Origin: an uncultured Lachnospiraceae bacterium
GTDB taxonomy: Bacteria; Bacillota; Clostridia; Lachnospirales; Lachnospiraceae
DNA: 12,545 bases
Direction of reading: 5' to 3'
Assembly (NCBI GenBank): GCA_902782715.1
Contig: CACZOG010000038.1
Location: forward strand, 1 to 12,545
Under the pieces are notes generated by a model that did not search any database, had not been told where the DNA came from, and saw only the letters and a program-made list of their open reading frames with translations. Both the position numbers and the translations under genes were made by a program. Positions 1 through 5,943 of this stretch are shown here, in pieces; positions within the stretch are counted from its first letter, which is position 1; each line of letters opens with the position of its first letter.

Positions 1-52
1 CATCGTCCTCAATCTTAGCATTGACAACAATACATAACTCATACTTATTCAT
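1..52 (-). CDS. rpsF: Ribosomal protein bS6, N-terminal end (partial)
   Basis: The first 17 codons read MNKYELCIVVNAKIEDD, the typical opening of bacterial ribosomal protein S6, and the gene runs off the left edge. S6 binds S18 and 16S rRNA in the small subunit platform. The start is fixed by a consensus AGGAGG (61-66) 8 nt upstream. A promoter and a leader hairpin lie just upstream. In Firmicutes this gene is normally followed by ssb and rpsR, which would lie outside the window. Identification rests on only 17 residues, but they are distinctive. Confidence 0.88.
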   Translation of the reverse strand, partial: MNKYELCIVVNAKIEDD

Positions 53-78
53 GCTAATTACCTCCTTTTGGTCTCTGG

Positions 79-97
79 CCCCTACTCTGAATAGGAG
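79..97 (-). promoter_or_regulatory. Hairpin in the rpsF 5' leader
   Basis: In the rpsF transcript, CUCCUA and UAGGGG (6 bp including one G-U) close a 7-nt loop, ending about 12 nt before the AGGAGG. Many bacterial rpsF leaders carry an S6:S18-binding autoregulatory structure. I cannot confirm the conserved CCG-bulge arrangement of that motif here, so the identity is a suggestion only. Confidence 0.35.
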
Positions 98-124
98 CAA
101 GGAATTATTTCATCACGGACTTAT

Positions 125-153
125 ATAATAACACACACATTTTCAATCCGCAA
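125..153 (-). promoter_or_regulatory. Promoter of rpsF
   Basis: On the minus strand, TTGCGG (148-153), a 17-nt spacer and TATTAT (125-130) with a TGn extended -10 form a sigma-A-type promoter. The expected start site is near 118, giving a leader of about 65 nt that includes the hairpin at 79-97. Confidence 0.65.
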
Positions 154-160
154 GAATTTT

Positions 161-337
161 TTACTTTCTTATTTTAATGTTTTTTTCGAGCTTGCTGCGG
201 GTTATTTCTATCTGATGCCCACATGTTGTGCACTCGAGTCTGCAATCCGATCCGACACGCAATATCTTCCATTTGCTGCCCCCGCACGGATGCGTTTTTT
301 TGAATTCGAGAATATCTCCTTCGTTTAAAGCCACCAT
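161..337 (-). CDS. DUF951 family small protein
   Basis: A 58-residue protein beginning MVALNEGDILEFKK and ending KNIKIRK. It matches the DUF951 pattern as I know it: an N-terminal 'GD.l..kk.HPCG...W.i.r.G.D.rl.C..CG' followed by a basic 'R.k.ek..k' tail. Cysteines lie at 18, 32, 36 and 39, which could form a small metal-binding ribbon. An AAGGA (345-349) 7 nt upstream supports the ATG. It lies 42 nt downstream of the sirtuin gene and upstream of rpsF. In Firmicutes DUF951 genes often sit near rpsF-ssb-rpsR. The biochemical function is unknown; a nucleic-acid or ribosome role is only guessed from the neighbours. Confidence 0.85.
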   Translation of the reverse strand: MVALNEGDILEFKKTHPCGGSKWKILRVGSDCRLECTTCGHQIEITRSKLEKNIKIRK

Positions 338-379
338 TGTTTTTTCCTTATTATAATTGCGATTGTGCTTCTGTTGCTT

Positions 380-1132
380 TTATAACTGCGAGAGGACTTC
401 TCCTACTTTGCCGCATATGGCGAGATTCGCATATCTGTCCCTCGGTGTCGGCTGAAGATTGATCACCACGAGCTTCTTTCCTCTGTAATAATCAATAAGA
501 CCTGCCGCAGGATAAACCGCAAGCGAAGTTCCCGCAATTATCAGAATATCCGCTTCGGAAATATACTGAACGCTCTTCTGCATGGTCCTTCCGTCCAAGC
601 CTTCTTCGTAAAGAACGACATCGGGTTTGATGATCCCGCCGCATTCACATTTGGGGATCATGTAATCCGCATCGTTTTTATCAAGCTTCTCCGATTCGGC
701 AAGTTTTGCCTTGATTCCTTCGAAATCGTAGAATTTATGACACTTCATGCAGTAGTTTCTCTGCACGCTTCCGTGAAGTTCCATGACTTCTTTGCTTCCG
801 GCAGCCTGATGAAGTCCGTCTATGTTCTGTGTTATGACTGCTTTTAACTTACCCTCAGCTTCCCACTCTGCAAGTTTAAGATGTGCCTTGTTGGGCTTTG
901 CTCCTTCCAAAAGAAGTTTGTCCTTGTAGAATTTATAAAATTCCGCCGTCTTTCTCATAAAGAAAGTATGGCTTAAGATCGTCTCGGGCGGATAGTCGTA
1001 CTTCTGATTGTAAAGTCCGTCCACGCTTCGAAAATCCGGAATTCCGCTTTCCGTCGAAACTCCCGCTCCGCCGAAAAATACTATATTGTTGCTTTCCTCA
1101 ACCCATTTTTTTAAAGTTTCGATTTCGCCCAT
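380..1132 (-). CDS. cobB: Sir2-family NAD-dependent protein deacylase (sirtuin)
   Basis: A 250-residue sirtuin, usual length for bacterial members. It removes acetyl or other acyl groups from lysines using NAD and yields nicotinamide and O-acyl-ADP-ribose in the cytoplasm. Visible motifs are the NAD-binding GAGVSTESGIPDFR (22-35), TQNID (101-105), the catalytic His in LHGS (His120), zinc cysteines C128, C131, C162 and C164, and GTSL (201-204). The GAGVSTESGIPDFR form resembles bacterial (U-type) sirtuins such as T. maritima Sir2. An AAAGGGGG (1140-1147) 7 nt before the ATG fixes the start. It is transcribed divergently from the HD-GYP gene and is followed by DUF951 after 42 nt. The symbol is generic; the acyl preference cannot be read from the sequence. 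Confidence 0.95.
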   Translation of the reverse strand: MGEIETLKKWVEESNNIVFFGGAGVSTESGIPDFRSVDGLYNQKYDYPPETILSHTFFMRKTAEFYKFYKDKLLLEGAKPNKAHLKLAEWEAEGKLKAVITQNIDGLHQAAGSKEVMELHGSVQRNYCMKCHKFYDFEGIKAKLAESEKLDKNDADYMIPKCECGGIIKPDVVLYEEGLDGRTMQKSVQYISEADILIIAGTSLAVYPAAGLIDYYRGKKLVVINLQPTPRDRYANLAICGKVGEVLSQL

Positions 1133-1167
1133 TTTAATACCCCCTTTGCAGATAATACCACGCTTTG

Positions 1168-1196
1168 ATTATACACCAATTCTGTCGTTTTTAATA
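1168..1196 (-). promoter_or_regulatory. Probable promoter of the sirtuin gene
   Basis: A perfect TATAAT on the minus strand (1168-1173) lies 35 nt before the sirtuin start. The -35 at 17-nt spacing is TATTAA (1191-1196), a poor match to TTGACA, so the promoter may be weak or need an activator. Confidence 0.55.
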
Positions 1197-1213
1197 ACGA
1201 AATGTGCTATAAT
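1185..1213 (+). promoter_or_regulatory. Probable extended -10 promoter of the HD-GYP gene
   Basis: TG-C-TATAAT (1205-1213) is a consensus extended -10 element. The -35 region (1185-1190) is poor. The predicted start near 1219-1220 leaves only about 13 nt of leader, beginning almost at the ribosome site GAGG (1222-1225). The inverted repeat TCGTT-N6-AACGA (1185-1200) covers the -35 regions of both divergent promoters. Confidence 0.6.
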
Positions 1214-1232
1214 TATTAATTGAGGTAAAAAA

Positions 1233-2933
1233 ATGATCACGTATATTTATATTGCCAATCTGGCAGTTTCATTGATATTCACATTTCTTTATGTTCTGAT
1301 GTGGCACAAGCACTTTGATGTTCACCTGACACTGGTTTTCGTGTTCGTGCCCATTTCCTGCGCGGGCTATGTTCTTTACTCTCTTTCGGATTCTCTCGGC
1401 TCGGCCCTTAATGCCAATTCGATAATGTATTTAGGAGGAACTTTCATCCCGTTTTTTGTAATGATGTGCGTTTTGGAAAGATGCGATGTCATTTTCCCCA
1501 AATTTCTTCGTATCATATGCTTTACGTGGTCAGCACTTATGTATCTCTGCGTTCTTACCGCAGGCAGACTTACGATCTTTTACAAAGACGTAACCTTCGA
1601 AAAGATCGGCGACTTCTCCGTTCTTCACAAGACTTACGGACCGATGCACACAGTTTTTTACATAATGCTTGTAACATATTTCCTGATATCCATTATCACG
1701 ATCATTTACAGTTTCTTCTTTAAAAAGAATGTGTCGAATAAGATCGTACTGCTTCTCTTTATCCCCGGAATGACAACTTTCCTGTCGTTTTTTGTGGGAA
1801 GGATGTTTACCAATCTCATGGACTTTTCGGTATTCTCGTATGTGATCCTGCAGGCTCTGTATCTTCTTATCGTTTATGAGATCTGCCTTTACGACGTAAA
1901 CGATACTCATATCGACTCGCTCGTTCAGTCGGGAACTTCGGGATTTATCTCTTTTGACTTTTCCATGCGTTATTTAGGAAGCAACGATGCGGCCAAGAAT
2001 TTTATTCCCGAGTTAAAAGACATTCACGTCGATACGCCGATCAAAAAGAATGAATTCCTTCAGTCGACATTCTCCGAGTGGCTTGATAATTTCAAAAGCG
2101 GGGCAAAAAAAGAACCGATCCTCTATCGTAAAGACGATCGTATTTATTTAATTGACATTGATTATCTCTACGACTCCGTAAGAAAAAGAGGCTACAGATT
2201 ATTCATAACCGATGATACGGAAAACCAGAAATACATAAAGCTCATGGAAGATTTCAATTCCAAGCTCAATGATGAAGTTAAGGAAAAAACAGCCCACATT
2301 ACCGCAATGCATGATAAACTGATCGTTTCGATGGCGACCATGGTTGAAAGCCGCGACAACTCAACGGGCGGTCACATCAAACGAACCAGCGAGGGTGTGC
2401 GGATCCTTATCGAAGAGATAAAAGCCGACAGCCACAGCCGTCTGATGCTTGAGGAAAATTTCTGCAATCACATCATAAAAGCAGCACCCATGCACGATCT
2501 CGGCAAAATCGCCGTAAAAGATTCCATACTTCAAAAGCCCGGCAAGTTCGAACCCTGGGAGTTTGAAGAAATGAAAAAGCATGCGGATGAAGGTGCAAGG
2601 ATAGTAAGCGAGATCCTCGAAGGAACGGATGATCTGTATTTTAAAAAGATCGCGGAAAATGTTGCGCATTATCATCACGAAAGATGGGACGGTTCGGGAT
2701 ACCCCGAAGGTCTTAAGGGAAAAGACATTCCGCTTGAAGCAAGGATCATGGCCATCGCGGATGTTTACGATGCTCTGGTAAGTAAAAGAGTATACAAAGA
2801 CAGCATGTCATTTGAGAAAGCCGATGAGATCATCATGGAAGGCTTCGGAAAGCACTTCGACGAGTCGTTAAAACCCTATTACGTAAGTGCAAGACCGAAA
2901 CTGGAAGCTTATTATTTATCTCAAGGCAAATAG
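1233..2933 (+). CDS. Membrane HD-GYP domain protein, probable cyclic-di-GMP phosphodiesterase
   Basis: A 566-residue protein. About seven hydrophobic segments fill residues 3-219, resembling the 7TM sensor regions found before histidine kinases. A PAS-like region follows at about 232-330 and a helical linker at 335-365. The C-terminal HD-GYP domain has all the usual signatures: GGHIKR (379-384), HDLGK (421-425), KHADEG (449-454), HHERWDGSGYP (481-491) and ADVYDA (509-514). It should therefore be metal-bound and active, hydrolysing c-di-GMP, with the membrane or PAS part sensing an unknown signal. GAGG 7 nt upstream supports the ATG. It is the only plus-strand gene in the window, apparently a single-gene unit ending at the terminator at 2950-2970. 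The domain is certain; the substrate is inferred from the family. Confidence 0.93.
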   Translation: MITYIYIANLAVSLIFTFLYVLMWHKHFDVHLTLVFVFVPISCAGYVLYSLSDSLGSALNANSIMYLGGTFIPFFVMMCVLERCDVIFPKFLRIICFTWSALMYLCVLTAGRLTIFYKDVTFEKIGDFSVLHKTYGPMHTVFYIMLVTYFLISIITIIYSFFFKKNVSNKIVLLLFIPGMTTFLSFFVGRMFTNLMDFSVFSYVILQALYLLIVYEICLYDVNDTHIDSLVQSGTSGFISFDFSMRYLGSNDAAKNFIPELKDIHVDTPIKKNEFLQSTFSEWLDNFKSGAKKEPILYRKDDRIYLIDIDYLYDSVRKRGYRLFITDDTENQKYIKLMEDFNSKLNDEVKEKTAHITAMHDKLIVSMATMVESRDNSTGGHIKRTSEGVRILIEEIKADSHSRLMLEENFCNHIIKAAPMHDLGKIAVKDSILQKPGKFEPWEFEEMKKHADEGARIVSEILEGTDDLYFKKIAENVAHYHHERWDGSGYPEGLKGKDIPLEARIMAIADVYDALVSKRVYKDSMSFEKADEIIMEGFGKHFDESLKPYYVSARPKLEAYYLSQGK

Positions 2934-2949
2934 ATCATAACACTAAAAA

Positions 2950-2970
2950 ATGCCGCTTATTCGGCGGCAT
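2950..2970. terminator. Bidirectional Rho-independent terminator
   Basis: ATGCCGC (2950-2956) and GCGGCAT (2964-2970) form a 7-bp stem with a 7-nt loop, flanked by an A-run on the left and TTTTTATTTT on the right. It can end both the plus-strand HD-GYP gene, 17 nt upstream, and the minus-strand operon whose last gene ends at 2997. Confidence 0.9.
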
Positions 2971-2996
2971 TTTTATTTTGCTTTAATCAAAAAAAC

Positions 2997-3173
2997 TTAC
3001 ATCTGATGTCTGACGATCCTGTATTCGTCCCCGCACTGATAATACGGGCACTGATAATGCGAGTCCGTGTTTAAGCGGATGTAATCGTCTTCATCCATGC
3101 TTACGCAGCAGACATATTCTTCTTCATCATCGTCAAAGACGAAATTGGCACATTCTTCACATGAGATATCCAT
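2997..3173 (-). CDS. DUF6472-like small cysteine-rich protein
   Basis: A very acidic 58-residue protein starting MDISCEECANFVFDDD and ending DEYRIVRHQM. Cysteines are at 5, 8, 22, 23, 42 and 47. The layout CxxC-x-x-[FY]-V-[FY]-D, a central cysteine near 'MDEDD', then CPYY and 'DEY.IVR' at the end agrees with my memory of the clostridial DUF6472 family; C23 and C47 seem to be extra. GAGGG sits about 7 nt before the ATG. It lies 14 nt downstream of the radical SAM gene and is the last gene before the terminator, so it is very probably in the same transcript. The paired cysteines suggest metal binding. A role as a partner or substrate of the radical SAM enzyme is possible but not shown. Confidence 0.8.
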   Translation of the reverse strand: MDISCEECANFVFDDDEEEYVCCVSMDEDDYIRLNTDSHYQCPYYQCGDEYRIVRHQM

Positions 3174-3187
3174 AAATTTCCCTCTTT

Positions 3188-4288
3188 TTATTTAAACAGA
3201 ATACCTTTCAGGCAAAGGTTGGGCTCCATCGTATCGAAGTTCCATGTATGGAAGGAATCGCCCGCGCAGAATTCATAATCCTTGCAGTCGGCGCATTTGC
3301 CTGTTTTTCTGAAATCGTTTCTGAAATTAACGAATTTGTTTTCCCAGACTTCCTTGAGATTGTCTGTTCTGACATTGCCCTGTATGAGTTCGGGACGTCT
3401 TTCGATATCAAGGCATCCGCCGATATCTCCGTTGTACATGATGCTTGCGGTATATACTCCTGCATTGCATAGGAAATACCATTTTCTGACTTCCCTCTCC
3501 GTCTCGACTCCGAGATAGTGAGAACACCCGTAGGTAACTTCCATTTTGTCTTCGAATCTTTTATCCCTGATAAATTCGAAAAGTCTTAAATACTCTTCTT
3601 TCGAGAGCATAAGGTCGGCATTTTCCTTCGCACGTCCGATGGGTTCTATGTTAATGACACGCCATGAACGCACACCCACCTTCTTAAACTCTTCATACAT
3701 CTTATCAAGTTCGTCGATGTTCTTATGGTAAATGACCGTGGTTATCTGAACATGGGAGATTCCGACTTCGATAAGATTCTTTATTCCTTCGATGGTCTTC
3801 TCGTAGCATCCGGGCGATTGTCTGAACCACTCATGGTTTTCCTTAAGACCGTCTACGCTTATCGATACCGTTCTTAACCCCGCTTTTCTTAATCTGCGGG
3901 CGGTTTCTTTATCTATGAGAGTTCCGTTCGAGGTCATTCCCCAGGTAAATCCGAGATTTTGAGCGAACTCCATGATCTCGAAGAATTCAGGTCTCAAAAG
4001 AGGCTCTCCGCCTGTTATGCAAAGGCGCATCTTTGAGCTGTCGAAATCCTTTTTTACCTGTAAAAGCGTCTCTTTTATCTCATCGACGGAAAGCATGTTG
4101 CTTACATCGATGTCGCCGCATCTTGAACCGCAGTGAAGACAGTGCTCATTGCAAAAAGGAGTGATCTCCAGGAAAAGAGACCTGAGTTCCGGGTTCGGTC
4201 TTAATGTCTCTTCTCTGTATTTTGCGAGCTGACGCATATGTGTCTTTTTTATTTCTTTGCTGAGTCCCGAGTTGTTTTTCTTCTTCAT
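3188..4288 (-). CDS. Radical SAM/SPASM domain protein, substrate unknown
   Basis: A 366-residue cytoplasmic radical SAM enzyme. The [4Fe-4S]-SAM site is C46-x3-C50-x2-C53 (CNEHCLHC), with GGEP at 93-96. The C-terminal SPASM region has C255, C274-x12-G-x4-C292, then C332-x2-C335-x5-C341 and C359. The cysteine normally expected four residues after C341 is Ser345 (sequence CAGDS), so one auxiliary-cluster ligand is missing. SPASM enzymes commonly modify peptides or proteins (anSME, PqqE, RiPP maturases). No RiPP-recognition domain is visible in the short N-terminus. I chose the ATG at 4288, which has AGGAG 6 nt upstream; the longer ORF would overlap the preceding gene by 32 nt with no better ribosome site. 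It sits 13 nt after the YGPP-repeat protein gene. The exact family is not recognised. Confidence 0.9.
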   Translation of the reverse strand: MKKKNNSGLSKEIKKTHMRQLAKYREETLRPNPELRSLFLEITPFCNEHCLHCGSRCGDIDVSNMLSVDEIKETLLQVKKDFDSSKMRLCITGGEPLLRPEFFEIMEFAQNLGFTWGMTSNGTLIDKETARRLRKAGLRTVSISVDGLKENHEWFRQSPGCYEKTIEGIKNLIEVGISHVQITTVIYHKNIDELDKMYEEFKKVGVRSWRVINIEPIGRAKENADLMLSKEEYLRLFEFIRDKRFEDKMEVTYGCSHYLGVETEREVRKWYFLCNAGVYTASIMYNGDIGGCLDIERRPELIQGNVRTDNLKEVWENKFVNFRNDFRKTGKCADCKDYEFCAGDSFHTWNFDTMEPNLCLKGILFK

Positions 4289-4294
4289 TTCATT

Positions 4295-4299
4295 CTCCT
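4295..4299 (-). promoter_or_regulatory. Ribosome binding site deciding the radical SAM gene start
   Basis: AGGAG on the minus strand lies 6 nt before the ATG at 4288 and directly after the stop codon of the preceding gene (4302-4304). This supports the shorter protein over the in-frame ATG at 4333. Confidence 0.75.
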
Positions 4300-4301
4300 G
4301 A

Positions 4302-5033
4302 TCACTCAAACCACTCGGGCGGTCCGTATACATCTTCGTTTACATTAAGGTCCGGATCGTAGTTGTCATCATACTCGTTAGGATCCACATCAATGGGTGG
4401 TCCGTAAAGGGTGGGCTCAACATTCATATCGGGCTCATAATTATCCCAGACGGGCGGGCCGTATTCGGGCTGGGGCTCGTTCATTTTAGGATCGTACTCG
4501 TCAATATACATGTCAGGAGGTCCGTAGATCTCTCCGGGAAAGTTTTGAAATGGATCATACGAAGGATCGAGCATCTCGGGCGGGCCGTAAATGGCTTCCG
4601 GACGGTTGTTCGAAGGCATAAATGCACCGGCAAGTCCTGAAGCCGTGGCACATATGATAAAAAGAATGATATGTCCGATTCCGAACACAAGCAAAAGAAG
4701 CGTCCACCATGCGCTCTTTCCCGCATCGCGAAGTCTTCTTACCGTAAGTGCTATCCAGGGAATGACCGCAATTATAAGATATGCAAGCTTAATGAGAGCC
4801 AGCACAAGGAAAGCATAATGAATGATGTTTCCGATCAGTCTGACGGATGAATCGAAATCATAGTCAAGAAGAATGATCGATATCGCCGATATGACAAGAT
4901 TGATGCATACGAGCGCACCTATGATCACATGAAAAATAAAAGCAAACCAGTATTCTTTTTTACTGCTTGTTCCTTTGTAGTCAAATATTCGGGCCCATAA
5001 TTTAAGCTGTGCACTGAAGAAGTTAACTTCCAT
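4302..5033 (-). CDS. DUF805 membrane protein with C-terminal YGPP repeat tail
   Basis: A 243-residue protein. Residues 1-140 form a DUF805 (YhaH-like) domain: FDYKG..SKKEYW (17-29), hydrophobic segments near 29-56, 70-95 and 109-138, and the family motif VRRLRDAGKSAWW (98-110). Ordinary DUF805 proteins are about 110-150 residues and end shortly after an N-x-[YF]-G-x-D-P motif. Here an acidic, Tyr/Pro/Asn-rich tail of about 100 residues contains five N-x5-YGPP units (YGPP at 149, 170, 191, 210 and 236). Between them are four Y-[DE]-P-x2-N units (159, 180, 199 and 225), always 11 residues before the next YGPP. AAGGGG about 6 nt upstream supports the start. It follows plsC after 29 nt and precedes the radical SAM gene by 13 nt, so all three are probably cotranscribed. 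The function is unknown. The tail could be a binding scaffold, wall contact or substrate of the neighbouring enzyme. Confidence 0.88.
   Translation of the reverse strand: MEVNFFSAQLKLWARIFDYKGTSSKKEYWFAFIFHVIIGALVCINLVISAISIILLDYDFDSSVRLIGNIIHYAFLVLALIKLAYLIIAVIPWIALTVRRLRDAGKSAWWTLLLLVFGIGHIILFIICATASGLAGAFMPSNNRPEAIYGPPEMLDPSYDPFQNFPGEIYGPPDMYIDEYDPKMNEPQPEYGPPVWDNYEPDMNVEPTLYGPPIDVDPNEYDDNYDPDLNVNEDVYGPPEWFE
4304..4590 (-). repeat. YGPP / Y[DE]PxxN protein repeat region
   Basis: This stretch encodes five N-x5-YGPP motifs separated by four Y-[DE]-P-x2-N motifs, with unit lengths of 21, 21, 19 and 26 residues and a terminal YGPPEWFE. The spacing from Y[DE]P to the next YGPP is constant; only the stretch from YGPP to Y[DE]P varies. 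At DNA level only the GGTCCGTA/GGGCCGTA cores (plus strand) recur, so the repeat is old or selected at protein level. Confidence 0.85.
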
Positions 5034-5062
5034 ATGTATCCCCTTTACATTTACACCTTTAT

Positions 5063-5890
5063 TTATGCCTTTTCTTTGCCATGGGTAATGTTGTCATATA
5101 TAAGTTTGAATGCGTGCTCCGAAAGTCCCGCGGTCTTTAATTCCTTAACCTTCTCGGGAGAAACAACATCCACGATCTTAATATATACATCCGATCTTCT
5201 CGGAATTCTTTTCTTAACAAATTCGGTACCGCTTATAGCGATGATGACAACGGGGCACTCTGCCTTGGTGGCAATTTTAAATGCACCGTTCTTAAACTCA
5301 AGCAAAGGAGCTTCGGTTCTGTTTCTGGTTCCTTCGGGGAAAATGAACACGCTTGTAAGATCGTTCTTGATATAATCGGCAGCCTTGTTGATCGTAACGA
5401 TCGCATTCTTTACCGAATCTCTGTCGATCGCCATGAAACCGGTCTTGTGCATTACCGCACCCGTAATGGGAATATTGAAATTCTCGGGTTTGCTGACGAA
5501 CACGAGCATGTGCTTCTTGAGCGCATACATAACGCTCATGGGGTCGTAGTTTGATAAGTGGTTGGCTACAACGAGAAATCTCGTGCCGGGTTTCGGAAGT
5601 TTCTCTTTTCCTTCGACATGAACATGTACATTAAGGAAAAAGAGCGCTATCTGAACGGTCTCAACGAAGATCCATCTGTAAAACTTTGAAGGCTTTGTAA
5701 CCTCTTTCTTCTTATTTACGGTAAGTGACCATAAAAAGAGGATCAGCCAGTAAATGAGTTCCCATGCGATTATCCATGCAAAAAGCATTCCGACGAACAC
5801 GAGAATATGCCAGGGTGATGTGTACCATTTACAGAGTATCTGTGTTGCGATCGCACTTATTACGCCAAGCGCCGTTAATATATAGAGCAT
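5063..5890 (-). CDS. plsC: 1-acyl-sn-glycerol-3-phosphate acyltransferase (PlsC family)
   Basis: A 275-residue membrane acyltransferase that probably converts lysophosphatidic acid to phosphatidic acid in phospholipid synthesis. Two hydrophobic stretches (1-20 and 28-57) and a further one near 76-90 anchor it at the inner face of the membrane. The catalytic H-x4-D motif is NHLSNYD (110-116, His111/Asp116), followed by GFMAIDRDS (151-159), the glycerol-phosphate-binding FPEGTRN (184-190) and PVVIIAI (213-219). The N-terminal extension before the catalytic domain is somewhat longer than in minimal PlsC. AAGGAG about 9 nt before the ATG sets the start. The gap to argC is 53 nt, with only a weak promoter candidate, and to the DUF805 gene 29 nt. 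The exact acyl acceptor is not provable from sequence. Confidence 0.9.
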   Translation of the reverse strand: MLYILTALGVISAIATQILCKWYTSPWHILVFVGMLFAWIIAWELIYWLILFLWSLTVNKKKEVTKPSKFYRWIFVETVQIALFFLNVHVHVEGKEKLPKPGTRFLVVANHLSNYDPMSVMYALKKHMLVFVSKPENFNIPITGAVMHKTGFMAIDRDSVKNAIVTINKAADYIKNDLTSVFIFPEGTRNRTEAPLLEFKNGAFKIATKAECPVVIIAISGTEFVKKRIPRRSDVYIKIVDVVSPEKVKELKTAGLSEHAFKLIYDNITHGKEKA

Positions 5891-5943
5891 TTATCTTATC
5901 TCCTTGTCTGGAAATGTTAGTTTTATTTTAGAATAATCTTAAA

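Noticed and set aside
350..355. TATAAT on the minus strand as a promoter of the DUF951 gene
   Set aside because: Transcription would start after the ribosome site at 345-349, and no -35 is present; read-through from the sirtuin gene is more likely.
2997..3173. SCIFF-type ranthipeptide precursor (six cysteines next to a radical SAM gene)
   Set aside because: The layout fits the DUF6472-like pattern better (CxxC, CPYY, DEYxIVR), it lacks the SCIFF leader and spacing, and it is very acidic throughout.
4289..4333. Longer start for the radical SAM protein (ATG at 4333)
   Set aside because: It overlaps the preceding gene by 32 nt and lacks a good ribosome site; the ATG at 4288 has AGGAG 6 nt upstream.
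4304..4590. Possible CRISPR array or DNA tandem repeat under the YGPP region
   Set aside because: Only short cores recur and the unit length varies; the repeat is at protein level.
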